DNA from: Achatina immaculata | Taxonomy: Eukaryota; Mollusca; Gastropoda; Stylommatophora; Achatinidae | Assembly: GCA_009760885.1 (NCBI GenBank) | Contig: CM019701.1 | Span: forward strand, 12,049,963 to 12,113,962 | Length of the DNA stretch: 64,000 bases | Reading direction: 5' to 3' | Notes under the pieces: generated by a model | Told to the model about the DNA's origin: nothing | Database searches by the model: none | What the model saw: only the letters and a program-made list of their open reading frames with translations | Shown: one piece after another, positions 1 to 11,527 of the stretch | Layout: every line of letters starts with the position of its first letter | Position numbering within the stretch: position 1 is the stretch's first letter | Position numbers and translations under genes: made by a program

Positions 1-1135
1 CTGTGCGGTAGCGAGGCCGCGCACATAAGAGAACCATGCGGTGGAAAAATTAATAAATAAAATTTTCTGTTTTTATTTTTTTTTTATTTCCAGATGTTAC
101 TCTGTACTACAGCAGCGCCAAAGGAAAATAAACGTGACAAAGTTAAATGAATTTGTTCTTCACATTTTTTTTTTTTACTTTTCATATTTTTTGTATGAGA
201 ACTTTATACTTTGTATTCTGATGTTACGATTGCACGTGTTCGCGCGCGCGCACACCCACACACACATTCTTTTTTTTTTAGAAAATATTTGCATACGGGC
301 TGAAAATTTTGTCACAAACCACACAACTTTAGAAGGAACATTGATCAAAGCTTCTAACATTTAAGGCGAAACTACAAAACAGTTTTGGTTACACTCATCT
401 ATTGGGTTCCTATTTTTTTAAAAAATCTACTGCAAACAATATTAAAATCTAATATTTCTGCTTTCTGAAAAAAAGAAAATAATTCACTTTTGATAAGTAC
501 ATGTTTCAAATATTTAAACAATTTATTTTACAAGAAAACTATAGATCACTATCCCTGACAGTTCCACGAGTGCTGTATACCAGTTTGTACAATTTAGTTA
601 TAAGAAAAAAAATTCACCACACAGATTCAACACTGCTTCCAACTTTAAAATAAAACAAAATCTAAAACTTTAAAATAAAACAAAATCTAAGATCACTTAA
701 AAACAATAGTTTGCGTTTTATAAGGAAGCAGCACACAATTGATATGCGTGTTCAACACATATACGTTTCGCTCGTTCGAGGCTCGTGGGCATCGATGAAA
801 CAGAAATTTCAAGCGTATAAACCAGAGTTCTTGAAAAACGTCCCACTTATTCATATGCAAATGAGGGCAGCCCCAGGTTAAGCACAAAATATGCTAATAA
901 GTGACAATCACTCGGGTCGAACATATGAACTCTAATAATAAATACAGATGTAATGTTTCAAACTAATACTTCAGCAGGTACGTTCAAAGTATGAATAAAC
1001 AGTTCTTGGTGAACGTCTGAGCGCTTTATTATTACAGCCCGTTGTGATCTCTTGTATTCTGTTTCTCTCGTAGTTTCTAGGTTTAAAATGTGTGACACAC
1101 ATATCAAAGCACTAAACAATGTTTTGCACAATAAG
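1..1135. other. AT-rich sequence, no recognised gene
   Basis: Homopolymer-rich A/T sequence with a short CG/CA microsatellite around 240-266. Small open frames exist but show no domain, codon pattern or splice context. Nothing else recognisable. Confidence 0.5.
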
Positions 1136-1890
1136 GTGACTGAAAAGAAAATTAGACAAAGCGTTTTAGACGTGTAAGAACAAAAAATAAACAACCCGTT
1201 TTGGACTTCAGTGAGAGGGGAAAAAAGTAAACAAAACGTTTTAGACTTGAGTGAGAAAAAGTAAATAGGCAAAACATTTTAGACTTGAGTGAGAAAAGGT
1301 AAATAGACGAAATGTTTTAGACTTGAGTGAGGAAAAAAAACAGACAAAACGTTTTATAGACTTTAGTGAGAAAAAGTAAATAGACGAAACGTTTTAGACT
1401 TGAGTGAGGAAAAAAAACAGACAAAACGTTTTAGACTTGAGTGAGGAAAAAAAACAGACAAAACGTTTTAGACTTGAGTGAGGAAAAAAAACCAGACAAA
1501 ACGTTTTAGACTTGAGTGAGGAAAAAAAACAGACAAAACGTTTTAGACTTGAGTGAGGAAAAAAAAACAGATAAAACGTTTTAGACTTGAGTGAGGGAAA
1601 AAAAAACGGACAAAACGTTTTAGACTTGAGTGAGGGAACAAAAAACAGACAAAACGTTTTAGACTTGAGAGTGAGGAAAAAAAAAACAGACAAAACGTTT
1701 TATAGACTTGAATGAGAAAAAAAAAAGAATAGACGAAGCTTGACTGAGAAAAAAGTATAGACAAAGCCTTTCAGACTTGACTGAGAAAAAAAAAAAGAAT
1801 CCACAACGCGTTTTAGATTTGAGTGAAAAAAAAATTAGACGATACAATTTAGACTTGAGTTGGGAAAAAAAAAGACAAATCGTTTTAGAC
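1136..1890. repeat. Minisatellite, ~36-bp unit
   Basis: About 20 head-to-tail copies of a unit containing AAACGTTTTAGACTTGAGTG followed by a run of A. Copies at 1390-1700 are nearly identical apart from A-run length; the edges are more diverged. The A-rich units give Lys/Phe-rich open frames on the minus strand that are not genes. Confidence 0.95.
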
Positions 1891-2516
1891 TTGAGTGAGG
1901 GGGATGGGGGATAGTAGGAAAAGATTGTGACTCGAACCCCCCAGTTCTCGTGGGCTGAACAGCCACTTGGTCTTAAGAGAACAACGATAAGGCCACCACT
2001 ATTTCTCTCAAATCTCAAGTTCTCTGTGTACAGTTTTGTTTTTTTTTAAGCCAATCACACACACTTTGATCTACACCTGGAAATCGATTCCATTTCTCTA
2101 TGAGATGATACATCCACCGTGGACTAGGGATACACTAGAGGGCAACGGACTGTCAGCTTGGCCGCGAAGTACCTCTTAAATCGGCCCGATTCTTGTCGTC
2201 GTGCATTCTTTGTTAGCAAATCGCCTCCCAATTTAACTGTAAAATCCACTGTCTTGTGGGTTTTTACTAATAAGATGCCTGAATAACTGATAGAAAGTTC
2301 TAAAGATATGAACTCTTTATGTCGGTATTCCTGCCCGCCCAAGTACGAAAGTCTTGTTGCTTCCAGCTCGCTAAAGTGAACACAATGTTCTGGAATGTAC
2401 AGACTCCGGCACAGGTGAGTGCGCTACAACTGTGATAACAGCTGACAGTGATCAAATCCCCCCCCCCCACACACACACACACTTTCAGTAAAAGCAAAAA
2501 AAAAAAAAAAGGTAAT
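1891..2516. other. Intergenic, possible degenerate tRNA-like B box
   Basis: No gene seen. On the minus strand near 1935, GGGTTCGAGTCAC resembles a tRNA B box and lies near a weak A-box-like stretch, so a tRNA-derived fragment is possible but not supported further. C and A homopolymers and a CA run lie at 2456-2510. Confidence 0.3.
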
Positions 2517-2768
2517 CCTGTCATGCCTTAGAGGCACATGGCGATATGGAGTTAGTGGTTAGTGCCCATATTTTCCTTGACCTGTCAGCACACTAGAGGG
2601 TGATATGGTTAGTATCACGCCTGGCCGCCTTTCCTTCCCCAACTCCAGAAGAAGTCGGGTACCCATTTCAACAGCTGGGGGTGACTGGGGTGCCTCCAGT
2701 CGGATTAGAACCCCCGACCTTCGCCATGACGGACCAGTACTCTAACCACTCTGCCACTCAGACCCTTT
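2517..2768 (-). mobile_element. tRNA-derived SINE
   Basis: Read on the minus strand from 2768, it starts with a tRNA-like head (A box TGGCAGAGTGGTTAGAG, B box GGTTCTAATCC). It then has a body with the GCGGCCAGGCGTGATACT motif and a single copy of CTAACCATATCACCCTCTAG, followed by the tail GGTCAAGGAAAATATGGGCA. This copy is the unexpanded reference for the 24-bp minisatellite at 17.6-23.1 kb. Confidence 0.8.
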
Positions 2769-2911
2769 AGTCCAGAACTATAATTAACTGGAGATACTAG
2801 ATTGGGAGGGGAGGGGGGAGAGGGAGAGAGAAAGTAACAAACCATGATGATGGATGGAAAGTTTTAATTGCTGACTTATTTGATTCTGGAGATGATGATG
2901 ATAATGATGAT

Positions 2912-2943
<32 letters not shown>

Positions 2944-3790
2944 AAATTTGATGCAACTAATGAGTCTTGGACCTCATTTATCTTTCCTCATGTTGTGGTA
3001 TTTTCAAACCTTTTCATTATATGTGTACATGAACCTCATTCACAAAGAAATGTGTTCTATCAGCCAGACATTTCAAAAGCCAACCTTGCAGGAGTTCCAC
3101 TCACAAAAGCAAAACCAAGGTACACAGCCAAGAATTGTCACATTACATGGTACTATACACAGGACATTCATCCGCGACACTGATGTCTACAACACAAACA
3201 ATTCTGTAACAACACACACAGCATTATGTAATCAAAACAGTGTTCTTCACTGTCTGTGGCAGCAAACCAGGTCACAGAAACCCATTGTGTACATAAGTTA
3301 TCAAAACTTCTGTTGAGATGTGCACATGATTGATTAAATAACGGCTCTGATAAGAGATAACACATCTTTCTTTCTTATGTGTGTGATACTGTATTTAATC
3401 TGAGTATTACAGTACCTGACAGCTGTACTCTTATTGCCAGTATTCTCTGCTAGCTCCTCCAATAGGAGGAAAATACTGATCCCTGCCTGTTGAGATGCAT
3501 CAAGCCTGCTTGACTCTACTTCCCATAACACTGAACAAATGTAATTTGTTATAAACCATTTATGTACCTTTAATTAATATTTTTTCTGTGTTAAATGGTT
3601 GTTAAAAAAAGAACAAAAACATAGTGATCTATTAAGTCACCATGAAGAGCACCAGTTCACCAGAGCTTGCCAACCATGGCTGACCAAGACTATGAATTTT
3701 TCCAGATTCTTAACCTGGAAAGACTCTACTTCCAACCATAACCGGCCAAGATTATACCTTCAAATACAGACAGCCATGACTCCATTTCCA
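2769..3790. other. No gene recognised
   Basis: Contains GA-rich and GAT-rich simple sequence and a (GACA)n microsatellite at about 2911-2940. Open frames at 2948-3316 lack any recognised domain. Confidence 0.4.
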
Positions 3791-3794
3791 ACTT

Positions 3795-4560
3795 AGCTAG
3801 TTAAGATTCTACCTCTAACTAAAGACAGCCAAGATTCTACCTCTAACTAAAGGCGGCCAAGATTCTACATCTAACTAAAGACAGCCAAGATTCTACCTCC
3901 ACCTAGACTGTATAGTCTGCTGGTCAAGATTCTACCTCTAACTAAAGACAGCCAAGATTCTACATCTAACTAAAGACAGCCAAGATTCTACCTCCACCTA
4001 GACTGTATAGTCTGCTGGTCAAGATTCTACATCTAACTAAAGACAGCCAAGATTCTACCTCCACCTAGACTGTATAGTCTGCTGGTCAAGATTCTACCTC
4101 TAACTAAAGGCGGCCAAGATTCTACATCTAACTAAAGACAGCCAAGATTCTACCTCCGCCTAGACTGTATAGTCTGCTGGTCAAGATTCTACCTCTAACT
4201 AAAGGCGGCCAAGATTCTACATCTAACTAAAGACAGCCAAGATTCTACCTCCGCCTAGACTGTATAGTCTGCTGGTCAAGATTCTACCTCTAACTAAAGG
4301 CGGCCAAGATTCTACATCTAACTAAAGACAGCCAAGATTCTACCTCCACCTAGACTGTATAGTCTGCTGGTCAAGATTCTACCTCTAACTAAAGGCGGCC
4401 AAGATTCTACATCTAACTAAAGACAGCCAAGATTCTACCTCCGCCTAGACTGTATAGTCTGCTGGTCAAGATTCTACCTCTAACTAAAGGCGGCCAAGAT
4501 TCTACCTCTAACTAAAGACAGCCAAGATTCTACCTCCGCCTAGACTGTATAGTCTGTGTA
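3795..4560. repeat. Higher-order tandem repeat, 95-bp unit
   Basis: The 95-bp unit is made of three variants of a CAAGATTCTACCTCTAACTA subrepeat plus a TAGACTGTATAGTCT block, which is a short inverted repeat (AGACT/AGTCT). At least six full units run from about 3920 to 4550, with one shortened unit near 4020. Confidence 0.93.
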
Positions 4561-4775
4561 GACTGCCTCCACTGATCAAGATTCTACTTATATCAAAGAA
4601 GGGCTGCCAGAGACAAAAAAAAGAAAGAGACTATAGCACAAGAGACTGGCAAACAAGGAACAGACTGATTAGGTCTTTGCCACTATGGAGAATGCTAGCT
4701 TGTAAATGTACGAGGAGTTATTGATAAGTTCTCGGCATAAGGTACAACGGATTATTTGTGACCAACTTTTTTGGG

Positions 4776-6245
4776 TTATTTCTCAACATGTAAAATGTTT
4801 ATGCACTTAGTCCAGCGATCCTGGAGCATACGGATCAGTTCTTCTAAAAGTCAGCATCTTGTACCAGTAGAAAGTGGTCTACAGCATGAAGGACGTCATC
4901 ATATGAAGCAAATTTGCGACCACTGAGCTCCTTTTTGAGTTTGGTAAACAAGTAATAGTCCTACGGGGCCAACTCTGGGGAATAAGGAGGATGATCAAGA
5001 AGCTGGAAGCCACATTCATGAATGGCAGCCATTGCCACCACCAACTTGTGAACTGGAGCATTGTCTTGCTGAAAGATGACTCCTCTCGTCAATTTCCCTT
5101 GATGCTTCTCCTTCAGTTTGACCCACAGTTGCTTCACCAGATTAGCGTAACAGGCCCCGGTGACCGTTCTGCCCTTTTGAAGATAGTCTACCAATGGAAC
5201 ACCTTCTGAATCCCAAAAGATGGAGGCCATCACTTTGCCTGTAGACAGAACCACCCTTGCTTTCTTTGGAGGTGAGGATCCATGATGTTTCCACTGCTTT
5301 GACTGTTCTTTGGTTTCTGGTTGAAAATGATGAAACCAAGTCTCATCCATAGTCACAATTTGCTGAAGAAAATTTTCAGGATCTGCAGAAAAATGGCCAA
5401 GATTGTCTCTTGACATGTTCAGACGCTGTCGTTCATGATCAGCTCCAAGAAGTTTCGGGACCCACCGAGCATAGACCTTTGTCGTTTGAAGATCATTGTG
5501 AATAATGGCATGAACACATTCCTGGGAGATGCCCAATTCAGTAGCGATGTACTGCTGAGTTATTCGTCGATCTTCCATTATCATGTCATGGATTCTGCTG
5601 GTGGTTTCATCAGTGGTTACCATTCTTGATCTTGAGGATCATCTTCCAGACTCTCTCTTCCATGTTTGAAATGAGCTGCCCATTTCTTCACTGTGCTATA
5701 AGAAGGAGCGCTCTCCCCTAGAGTCTCTACCATACCCTCCCATCCTATATAAAAAATATAAATTATACTCCTTCCTACAACTACAAGCTTTCCCAATATC
5801 TATTTGATGTCGACTACATGCCTCCATGAATTATAAAACTTAAAAGTTATCTTAAGCTGCTCTTACAGACACCGAATACAATTAATTGTTTTCTGAATAG
5901 TCCCGAAAATGTTGTTTAGTAGATAGTCATTTATAATGTATGTAGTTACTTCTGTACTGAGTGAATGTTTAAGAGCGAAACGTAAATGTTATATTTTATT
6001 TTATGTCTCTCAGCTTCAATGTTAGTTATGTGTGTTATATGAACAGCATATTTGTAGAATGTCTGGAATAGAGTGAAAGATGTATGATAAAGGGCAGAAT
6101 GTCAGACGGGCCTGCGTGCCCAATTCTTAACCCTTTTGAAATAAAGATCAATCAATCAATCAATCAATCAATCATGGATCTCCTTCAATGATAAGCCCTT
6201 GATGCAGAGGTAGCGAATGACTGCTCAATGAGAAATTTTATCCAT
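4776..6245 (-). pseudogene. mariner transposase pseudogene (DD34D)
   Basis: Cut-and-paste transposase, inactive here. The N terminus starts at 6245 (MDKISH, in-frame TGA, then AVIRYLCIKGLSLKEIHD), is split by the insertion at 5735-6170, and resumes with MVETLGESAPSYSTVKKW. A frameshift near 5630 precedes the main open part (5623 to 4961). The first catalytic Asp is in MDETW and the second in QQDNAPVH. An in-frame TAG sits exactly one codon before the third Asp (P-stop-D-Y-Y-L-F), keeping the 34-residue spacing of DD34D. A second frameshift precedes the terminal RMLQDRWTKCINILHVEK and TAA at 4776. Confidence 0.93.
5735..6170 (+). mobile_element. Non-LTR retroelement 3' fragment inserted in the mariner
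   Basis: The mariner reading frame breaks between KEIHD (ends near 6171) and MVETLGESAP (resumes near 5734). The intervening ~436 bp is unrelated. It ends in TTTGAAATAAAGATCA followed by (ATCA)n next to the mariner sequence, which looks like a polyadenylation-type signal plus microsatellite tail of a 5'-truncated LINE or SINE. The element family is not identified. Confidence 0.75.
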
Positions 6246-6439
6246 TTTCTCAATTTCTGCCACCCCTTACCACTTCAGTAGCCTGTAAGAAAATTGGTTG
6301 CAGTTAATTTGTTGACACTTGATGTTTAATCTTACATTAACCTGATCTATAAATGGACCTAATATCAACTGTGCATTTCCAGTATTTGTATCTTATGCCG
6401 AGAACTTATCAATCACCCCTTGTATCTTACTCATCATCA

Positions 6440-6965
6440 ATCCATTTTCTACTCTATCATCATCATCATTGCCTTTCACTGCCTTGAGAGAATAGGCCAC
6501 AGATAAAGTCTCTCCATTCATCCCTGTTCTTGGAATTATTCTCTGCTTCCTTCAGTGTGCATCCCTTGTCTCTGAGCACTGTCACAATTTTTCTTCTCCA
6601 AGTAAGTCTAGGTCTTCCTCATGTTCTATTTCCTTGAGGATTCCATGTCAGTGCCTGTCTTGCTATGCTGGTGTCAGGTTACCTCAGAGTGTGGATAATC
6701 CACCTCCACTTTCTAGACATGGTTTGTAGGTTCATAGGTTCTTGTCCTGCCCTTTCCCAGACCTCTTCATTCCTGATTTTGTCCTGCCATTTAATGTTTA
6801 AAATCCTCCTGAAGCAGTAGTTCATGAATGTTTATATCCTCTGTTGTATTGTCTTAGTCATAACCCATGTCTCTGCACCATATAGTAGGACAGTCTTTAC
6901 GTTTGTATTAAAAAGCCTAAATTTGGTTCTTGTTTTTGTGTTCTTAGATGACCACATTTTGTTAA
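6440..6965 (-). pseudogene. LINE reverse-transcriptase C-terminal fragment
   Basis: On the minus strand from about 6960 the broken frame reads KTRTKFRLFNTNVKTVLLYG, AETWVMTKTI, WRWIIHTLR, ARQALTWNPQGN and GRPRLTWRRK. These are the usual 3' landmarks of endonuclease-type non-LTR retrotransposons (YG-CETW, GHxLR, WNPQGxRxxGRP). Stops interrupt it. Confidence 0.85.
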
Positions 6966-7379
6966 GTTGGATAAATTAAGTTTTATAAGTTAAGTTTTCT
7001 ACTCTATGCCCCCATAAAATTAGGAAAGCCATGGCAGCTTTTATCATAAAAATCATTACAATATGCAGACGCAGAGCTCCAAACCCAGTAGCATTCAGGA
7101 CACTACTGTTGCAAATTTGATGTGGTTACATTTAACTTTAAAGACACAACTCATAATTACATTAATTAACAACTACAGGGCCAGTCCTGAACATTAACTA
7201 GCAACAGCAACAGAGAAAAAAAAAACTTCAGAGATTTGCTCAGTCAGGCTCTATTGTGGTGGTGGTGGTGGGGTTGAGGTGTCTAGCTGGTGCATTGCTC
7301 TAGAGTCTGTAGGGTTTTCTCTGTTTAAGGGTGGGCCTAAATGGCTTCAGGGGACTGCAGGGGATGAAAAGAAATGAGC

Positions 7380-7520
7380 TGGGGAGGTGAAGTTTGCACC
7401 ATCTTAGAGATGAGCTGGGGAGGTGTAGTTTGCACCATCTTAGAGATGAGCTGGGGAGGTGTAGTTTGCACCAACTTAGAGATAAGCTGGGGAGGTGTAG
7501 TTTGCACCATCTTAGAAAAT
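7380..7520. repeat. 36-bp tandem repeat, 4 copies
   Basis: Four head-to-tail copies of a unit containing GAGCTGGGGAGGTGTAGTTT. The period is a multiple of three and stop-free, so it gives short repetitive open frames on both strands. Confidence 0.9.
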
Positions 7521-7699
7521 TTATCTCCAAGCTCCTGCTCAAAGCTTCTTCTACATGGGCTGAAATTGCTGAAGATTCCGAATCATGAAATACTAAGTGA
7601 GACAGGGAAAACATCTAAACACCGCGTGGCTAAACTTCACTATCTCATGGCATTCAAGAGCTGTAATAACAAATTATGCAGACAGACAAGTTAGATATG

Positions 7700-7830
7700 T
7701 TTTATCTGAATATTTTGAGGGGCAAGTAGGATATATTTATATTATACTTTTTCAGAACTTGGCTGACAATTATGCTGCCGGGGGTGTTCAGGTGGGGCCA
7801 TGATCCAATAAAAGGCTGGGAAACACTGAC
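7700..7830 (-). mobile_element. Possible hAT-type element terminus
   Basis: Read from 7830 on the minus strand, the sequence starts CAGTGTTTCCCAGCCTTTTA and continues with a GGCCCCACCTGAAC stretch, the usual look of hAT/Charlie-like ends. The opposite end was not found, so only one terminus is claimed. Confidence 0.5.
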
Positions 7831-7984
7831 TTAGATTCTGTGACACTGTTGTTGTGCTGTGTTGTTTTTCAAGCTCTAACCATACAGGGCTACATACTTT
7901 TATTTTTCAAGGTCTACATTACATCATCTAACACACAGCTCCATATTGGTGTGGTCTGAATGTTTTTTTTTCTTGTATTTGTTC

Positions 7985-8172
7985 CAGAATCTCAAGGAGC
8001 ATCTCATTTTAATTCTGATAATGCAGTGAGGACCAAGTTGAAGCTAGAGTTCCCCTGCACACCTCAGCCATTCTGTCATGGCCATAATAGGAATACAGTG
8101 GAGCAAAGTCTAAGTATGTGGACCATCGCATCAGATTACGTTGAGAAGTATTTGTGTGAAGGTGAAAAGTAA
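7985..8172 (+). CDS. Candidate 3'-terminal exon of an unidentified gene
   Basis: A strong polypyrimidine tract and CAG (ending about 7986) precede an open stretch. It encodes SQGASHFNSDNAVRTKLKLE, FPCTPQPFCHGHNRNTVEQS and WTIASDYVEKYLCEGEK, ending in TAA at 8170-8172. No family is recognised and no upstream partner exon was found. It could be chance or a repeat fragment. Confidence 0.2.
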
Positions 8173-8344
8173 AGCTCAGGATATTTATTACTTTATGTTT
8201 TCTTCAAATCAATGCACTAGTTTGAAGGGGAAAAAAAAAGGAGCCATTACTTTTCTGTATTAACTGATACACTAGCCGTGGCCATATACTAATGCTTAGA
8301 TGTCTTAGAAATTTTAATAGCACTGTTAGAAGAAAAAAAAAAAA

Positions 8345-8800
8345 AGTTCCATATTAAACATTAGAAAAAGAATGCTAAAAAGCTACTCTGAGCTCATCTT
8401 GCCATATGGAAGTGAGTTATGGTCAATGAACAGATCACTAGAGGAAACAGAAATGTGGTTTCTTACAGAAATGTTAAGAATATCATGGATGGATTAGATG
8501 ACAAACAGGGAAAGTCTAACAAAAAACAAATGAAAAAAGAAACCTAATTAAATCCATAGCAAAAAAAAAAACAGTCGTCATTCACTGGACATATAATGAA
8601 AAGGTTTGAAAATATCACAAGAGGAAAGATAAACAGGAAGAGACGCAGAGGAAGATCAAGAGGAAAAATCATGGACACTATAATGCAACAGCATAATAAA
8701 ATGTAACCAAATGAGCTAGCAGAAAATATCATGGATCAAGATCTGTACAGATCCCAATGCCTGCTAATGTGGCACCTAATATTAATAAAGATTAGGCAAA
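8345..8800 (+). pseudogene. LINE 3'-end fragment
   Basis: Broken frames resemble the C terminus of non-LTR retrotransposon ORFs: ATLSSSCHMEVSYGQ-like start, WMTNRES, NRKRRRGRSRGKIMDTIMQQ (the basic R-x-R-x-G-R-P-like block) and YRSQCLLMWHLI. It is interrupted by stops and A-runs and belongs to a different family from the fragment at 6440-6965. Confidence 0.65.
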
Positions 8801-8810
8801 ACACATGACT

Positions 8811-9880
8811 AGGCATCCAAACTAAGAGAAAAGACAGCACACAGCTTAACTACGCCAGATGGCAGACAAAAGCTAAAACTAAATGAAAATGCACAAGATC
8901 ATTGACATTAAATTTATCTATATGAAAAGCAAGTGGATACATTCTCCCAAATTAAACTGTAACATAACATATAATTCTGATCTTTCTGAATCTCGTCGAG
9001 GATAAATCTCGATTCTTCTACGACCATCTCAAGAACTTTGTTGGAAACGAACGAACGAGCTGTAGGAATGATGCGTCGTTCGAGGAGGAAACGAGGATTA
9101 AAACCGAAAGCAGAAACTGCTAAGCACAAGAGACTGGAACCTGTGCCACGGACAAAAGTTACTGCTACTATGGCCGATCATACTAAATGAAATATGAAAG
9201 AATTAGCTACGAACAAAGCTGATGTGCATGACAGTGATCCGCAACTTCTACGACCAGTTAGTACGAAAAAAGCCATTGTGACAATGTCGTCTACCGCGTG
9301 CTAAAAACGTCGGAGTTATATATCCTATGCATTTAAAATCTTCACGAAGGACAGAATTCTTACAACAGATCATTGTTTCAGCTTGAAGGAACGCATAAAT
9401 CATAAAAATCCCCCCTTCCCATTCACGAAACGAAGTTCTGAAGTGTAATCTCGCCGGTTTCATGGCCTGAAATTTGTGGGAGGTAAGCTCGCCGTCTTGT
9501 TGCGTACAAGCAGATTGGTTCTGTCGATAAGCGTCTTTCTTGCTTCGGATCGAGATCAAAACACCACCCGTAACAATTTAAACAAAACATTTGTCTAAAA
9601 CATGGGCATATCGTCCAGACTTAGACAAAATAACGAAGTTTTTCCACAAGTTTTGTACAAGTTTTTCCTTACCATGATCGAGTGTAGCCCAGCAGACGTG
9701 AAGAAACTTTTTTCCCAGTCACATGACGCTGCCACAAATATGACCCATGTAAACATTCGCAATGTCGTAAATGCTCGCTACTGTTCGGCTCTTACTATAC
9801 ACAGGTTTCATTCATTCGTTCAATGCTTAGCGTGCAGTAGTCGTTAGCGATCACGCTTCTCTATTTTGTGTGACCATTTG
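8811..9880. other. CpG-retaining segment without recognised gene
   Basis: Between about 8990 and 9850 CpG is noticeably more frequent than in the surrounding DNA (for example TCGTCGAG, CGAACGAACGAG, TGCGTCGTTCGAGG). A small basic open frame (MMRRSRRKRGLKPK, 9069-9188, plus) and other short frames lie here, but none has a recognised domain. It could be a promoter-like region or a young repeat. Confidence 0.35.
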
Positions 9881-9889
9881 TGCTTCTTT

Positions 9890-10095
9890 TGCCTGTGCTC
9901 TTTTGGGCAGTGGTGAGAAATAAGAGAAATGACAACTGCTGTAAAACTGGTTCAAATAATAAAGACGGACAGAGGCGTATGGTTTAGTTTTGGGAGTGCT
10001 TATCGGTAAGAAAGAGTGAGGAAAGTGAGCACAAACTGGAGTGCCAGAAAATAGAATGAGCGTGTGTAAACGAAGAAGGTACAACAATTCAATAT
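9890..10095 (+). repeat. Dispersed repeat shared with 41195-41370
   Basis: The run AGAAATGACAACTGCTGTAA, AACTGGTTC, AATAAAGACGGACAGAGGCG and GAGTGCCAGAAA matches the segment at 41225-41340 in order and spacing with scattered differences. Family unknown. A (AAAT)n run follows at about 10130-10155. Confidence 0.7.
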
Positions 10096-10282
10096 TTCCG
10101 CTAAAACCTTTTCAAGGATCACAAAAAAAAATAAATAAATAAATAAATAAAACAACAGATAAAAGCACGAAAAAATTTTTTAAATATTTCTTGGTATCCT
10201 TATTTTAAGAAAGACATGCACAAGATACTCATTTATACGTTTTCATATTGCACTCTGCAACTCATACTCTTGCCAACATTTC

Positions 10283-10345
10283 TCTGTCTTTTTGTAAAAC
10301 TTAACCATACACTTCTGTCTGCCCGTCTCAATCACTTTTTCTTTT
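10283..10345 (-). repeat. Inverted fragment of the same dispersed repeat
   Basis: The minus strand reads GGCAGACAGAAGTGTATGGT then TAAGTTTTACAA, matching the middle of the repeat at 41265-41300. This puts two oppositely oriented copies of the family within 300 bp. Confidence 0.6.
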
Positions 10346-10849
10346 CCTCGAGTTTTCCAATAAATGTCAATTTTCCCTATCATCTTATGACATGTTCCGG
10401 GAATTCTAATTACAAATTCGTTATTATTTTAATAAGTTTTCGCCGCTTTGCAACTTTCCGAGAAAGTTTTCTAGCCTACCGCGGCATATGTTACCACTTT
10501 CTAAAACTCATATCTCTCTTGCTTTTGGTTTCTATTTCTTATGTTAGTTCGTTGTTCGCATCTTGCATTCATAGTGCAGGATTAGTCTTGAAATCTGATG
10601 TACACCTAGAGACGTGAAAGAAAGAATAACAGCAATAGAATGTATACGAGTAGAAAAATAGATGTTCCATATCTTGTCCTACCATGGGCAGATAATTGTT
10701 GCTTGGTTCTATCCTTCCATCAGCATCACCGACAACCTTTAACCCAGTGATTCCCAACAAGGAAATAGTTGGCTCCCCAAACAGGAAATTCAAACACTTT
10801 CTTTTTCGGAGAGATGAAACATTTGAGTCTTATTGCATCTTACATCCAT

Positions 10850-11165
10850 TCCGTGCCGTTAAACATCACATAGGGCTACCATGATACTTTGCCAAGTTTT
10901 CCTGTTTTCGGTGAGCTTTTCTACCTCATCAAGCCTCTCTTTAGAGTTTCACGTGGTCGACCTCTTCTTCTTCGGCCTGTGTGTACCACTTGATAGTTTG
11001 TTTTGGGATTCTCTGATTCTTTCTTCTCATCACGTGACCGACGTATGTCCATTTTCTTTTTCTGGTCAACCATGAAACAGGTTACTGTTTGCCCATCTGT
11101 CTTATCTATGCATTGTTCTTGAATTTGTTCCACTTTATACCGAGTATTTTCCTTTAAGTATTTGT
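10850..11165 (-). pseudogene. LINE 3' end (family with 43580-45320)
   Basis: The minus strand reads [49 protein letters not shown], then a segment encoding L-DEVEKLTENRKTW and ending in the GTGCCGTTAAACATCACATA-complement terminus. It matches the 3' part of the longer element at 43580-45320. Confidence 0.8.
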
Positions 11166-11525
11166 TTTCAAAAGGATCTAATTTCGTGTCTATTTCTTTA
11201 GTTGTTTATTGTATGAGTAGAATGGCGAAAACCCTTCTCAGATGATGGCTAATATATAGGGAATGATTTGGCAGGGGGGGGGGGCAGTCTGGGTTGAAAA
11301 GGGAAGACTGGAATCTGTGTGGGAGGTAGACCTCCCTGCTGCTGTGAGCTAGAATCTCCTGACAGCTGATGTCATAGTGCAGAACTTGGTTGTCATTTGT
11401 TCTTTGAAATACAGGTGGTTGTCAGTTGTGTGGTATCTTAGAAGCAGTTTTATTAACATTTGATCTAGTCAGGTATTTGAGTGGGAAATGCTTAACTGTT
11501 TTCTCGTCATTATAACAGCGTCCTG
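11166..11525. other. No gene recognised
   Basis: Sequence between a LINE 3' end and RepA with a G-run at 11273-11284. No domain or splice structure is visible. Confidence 0.4.
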
Positions 11526-11527
11526 CT

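Larger units (their letters stand above)
4711..6422 (-). mobile_element. mariner-type DNA transposon with nested insertion
   Basis: Terminal inverted repeats of about 31 bp: left 4711-4741 begins CGAGGAGTTATTGATAAG, right 6392-6422 begins (minus strand) CAAGGGGTGATTGATAAG. Both continue TTCTCGGCATAAG. They are flanked by TA at 4709-4710 and 6423-6424, the mariner/Tc1 target duplication. At 1712 bp it is longer than a normal ~1.3-kb mariner because of a ~436-bp insertion at 5735-6170. Confidence 0.93.

Noticed and set aside
1920..2000. tRNA gene on the minus strand
   Set aside because: A B-box-like GGGTTCGAGTC is present but I could not fold a full cloverleaf with acceptor stem; at best a tRNA-derived fragment.
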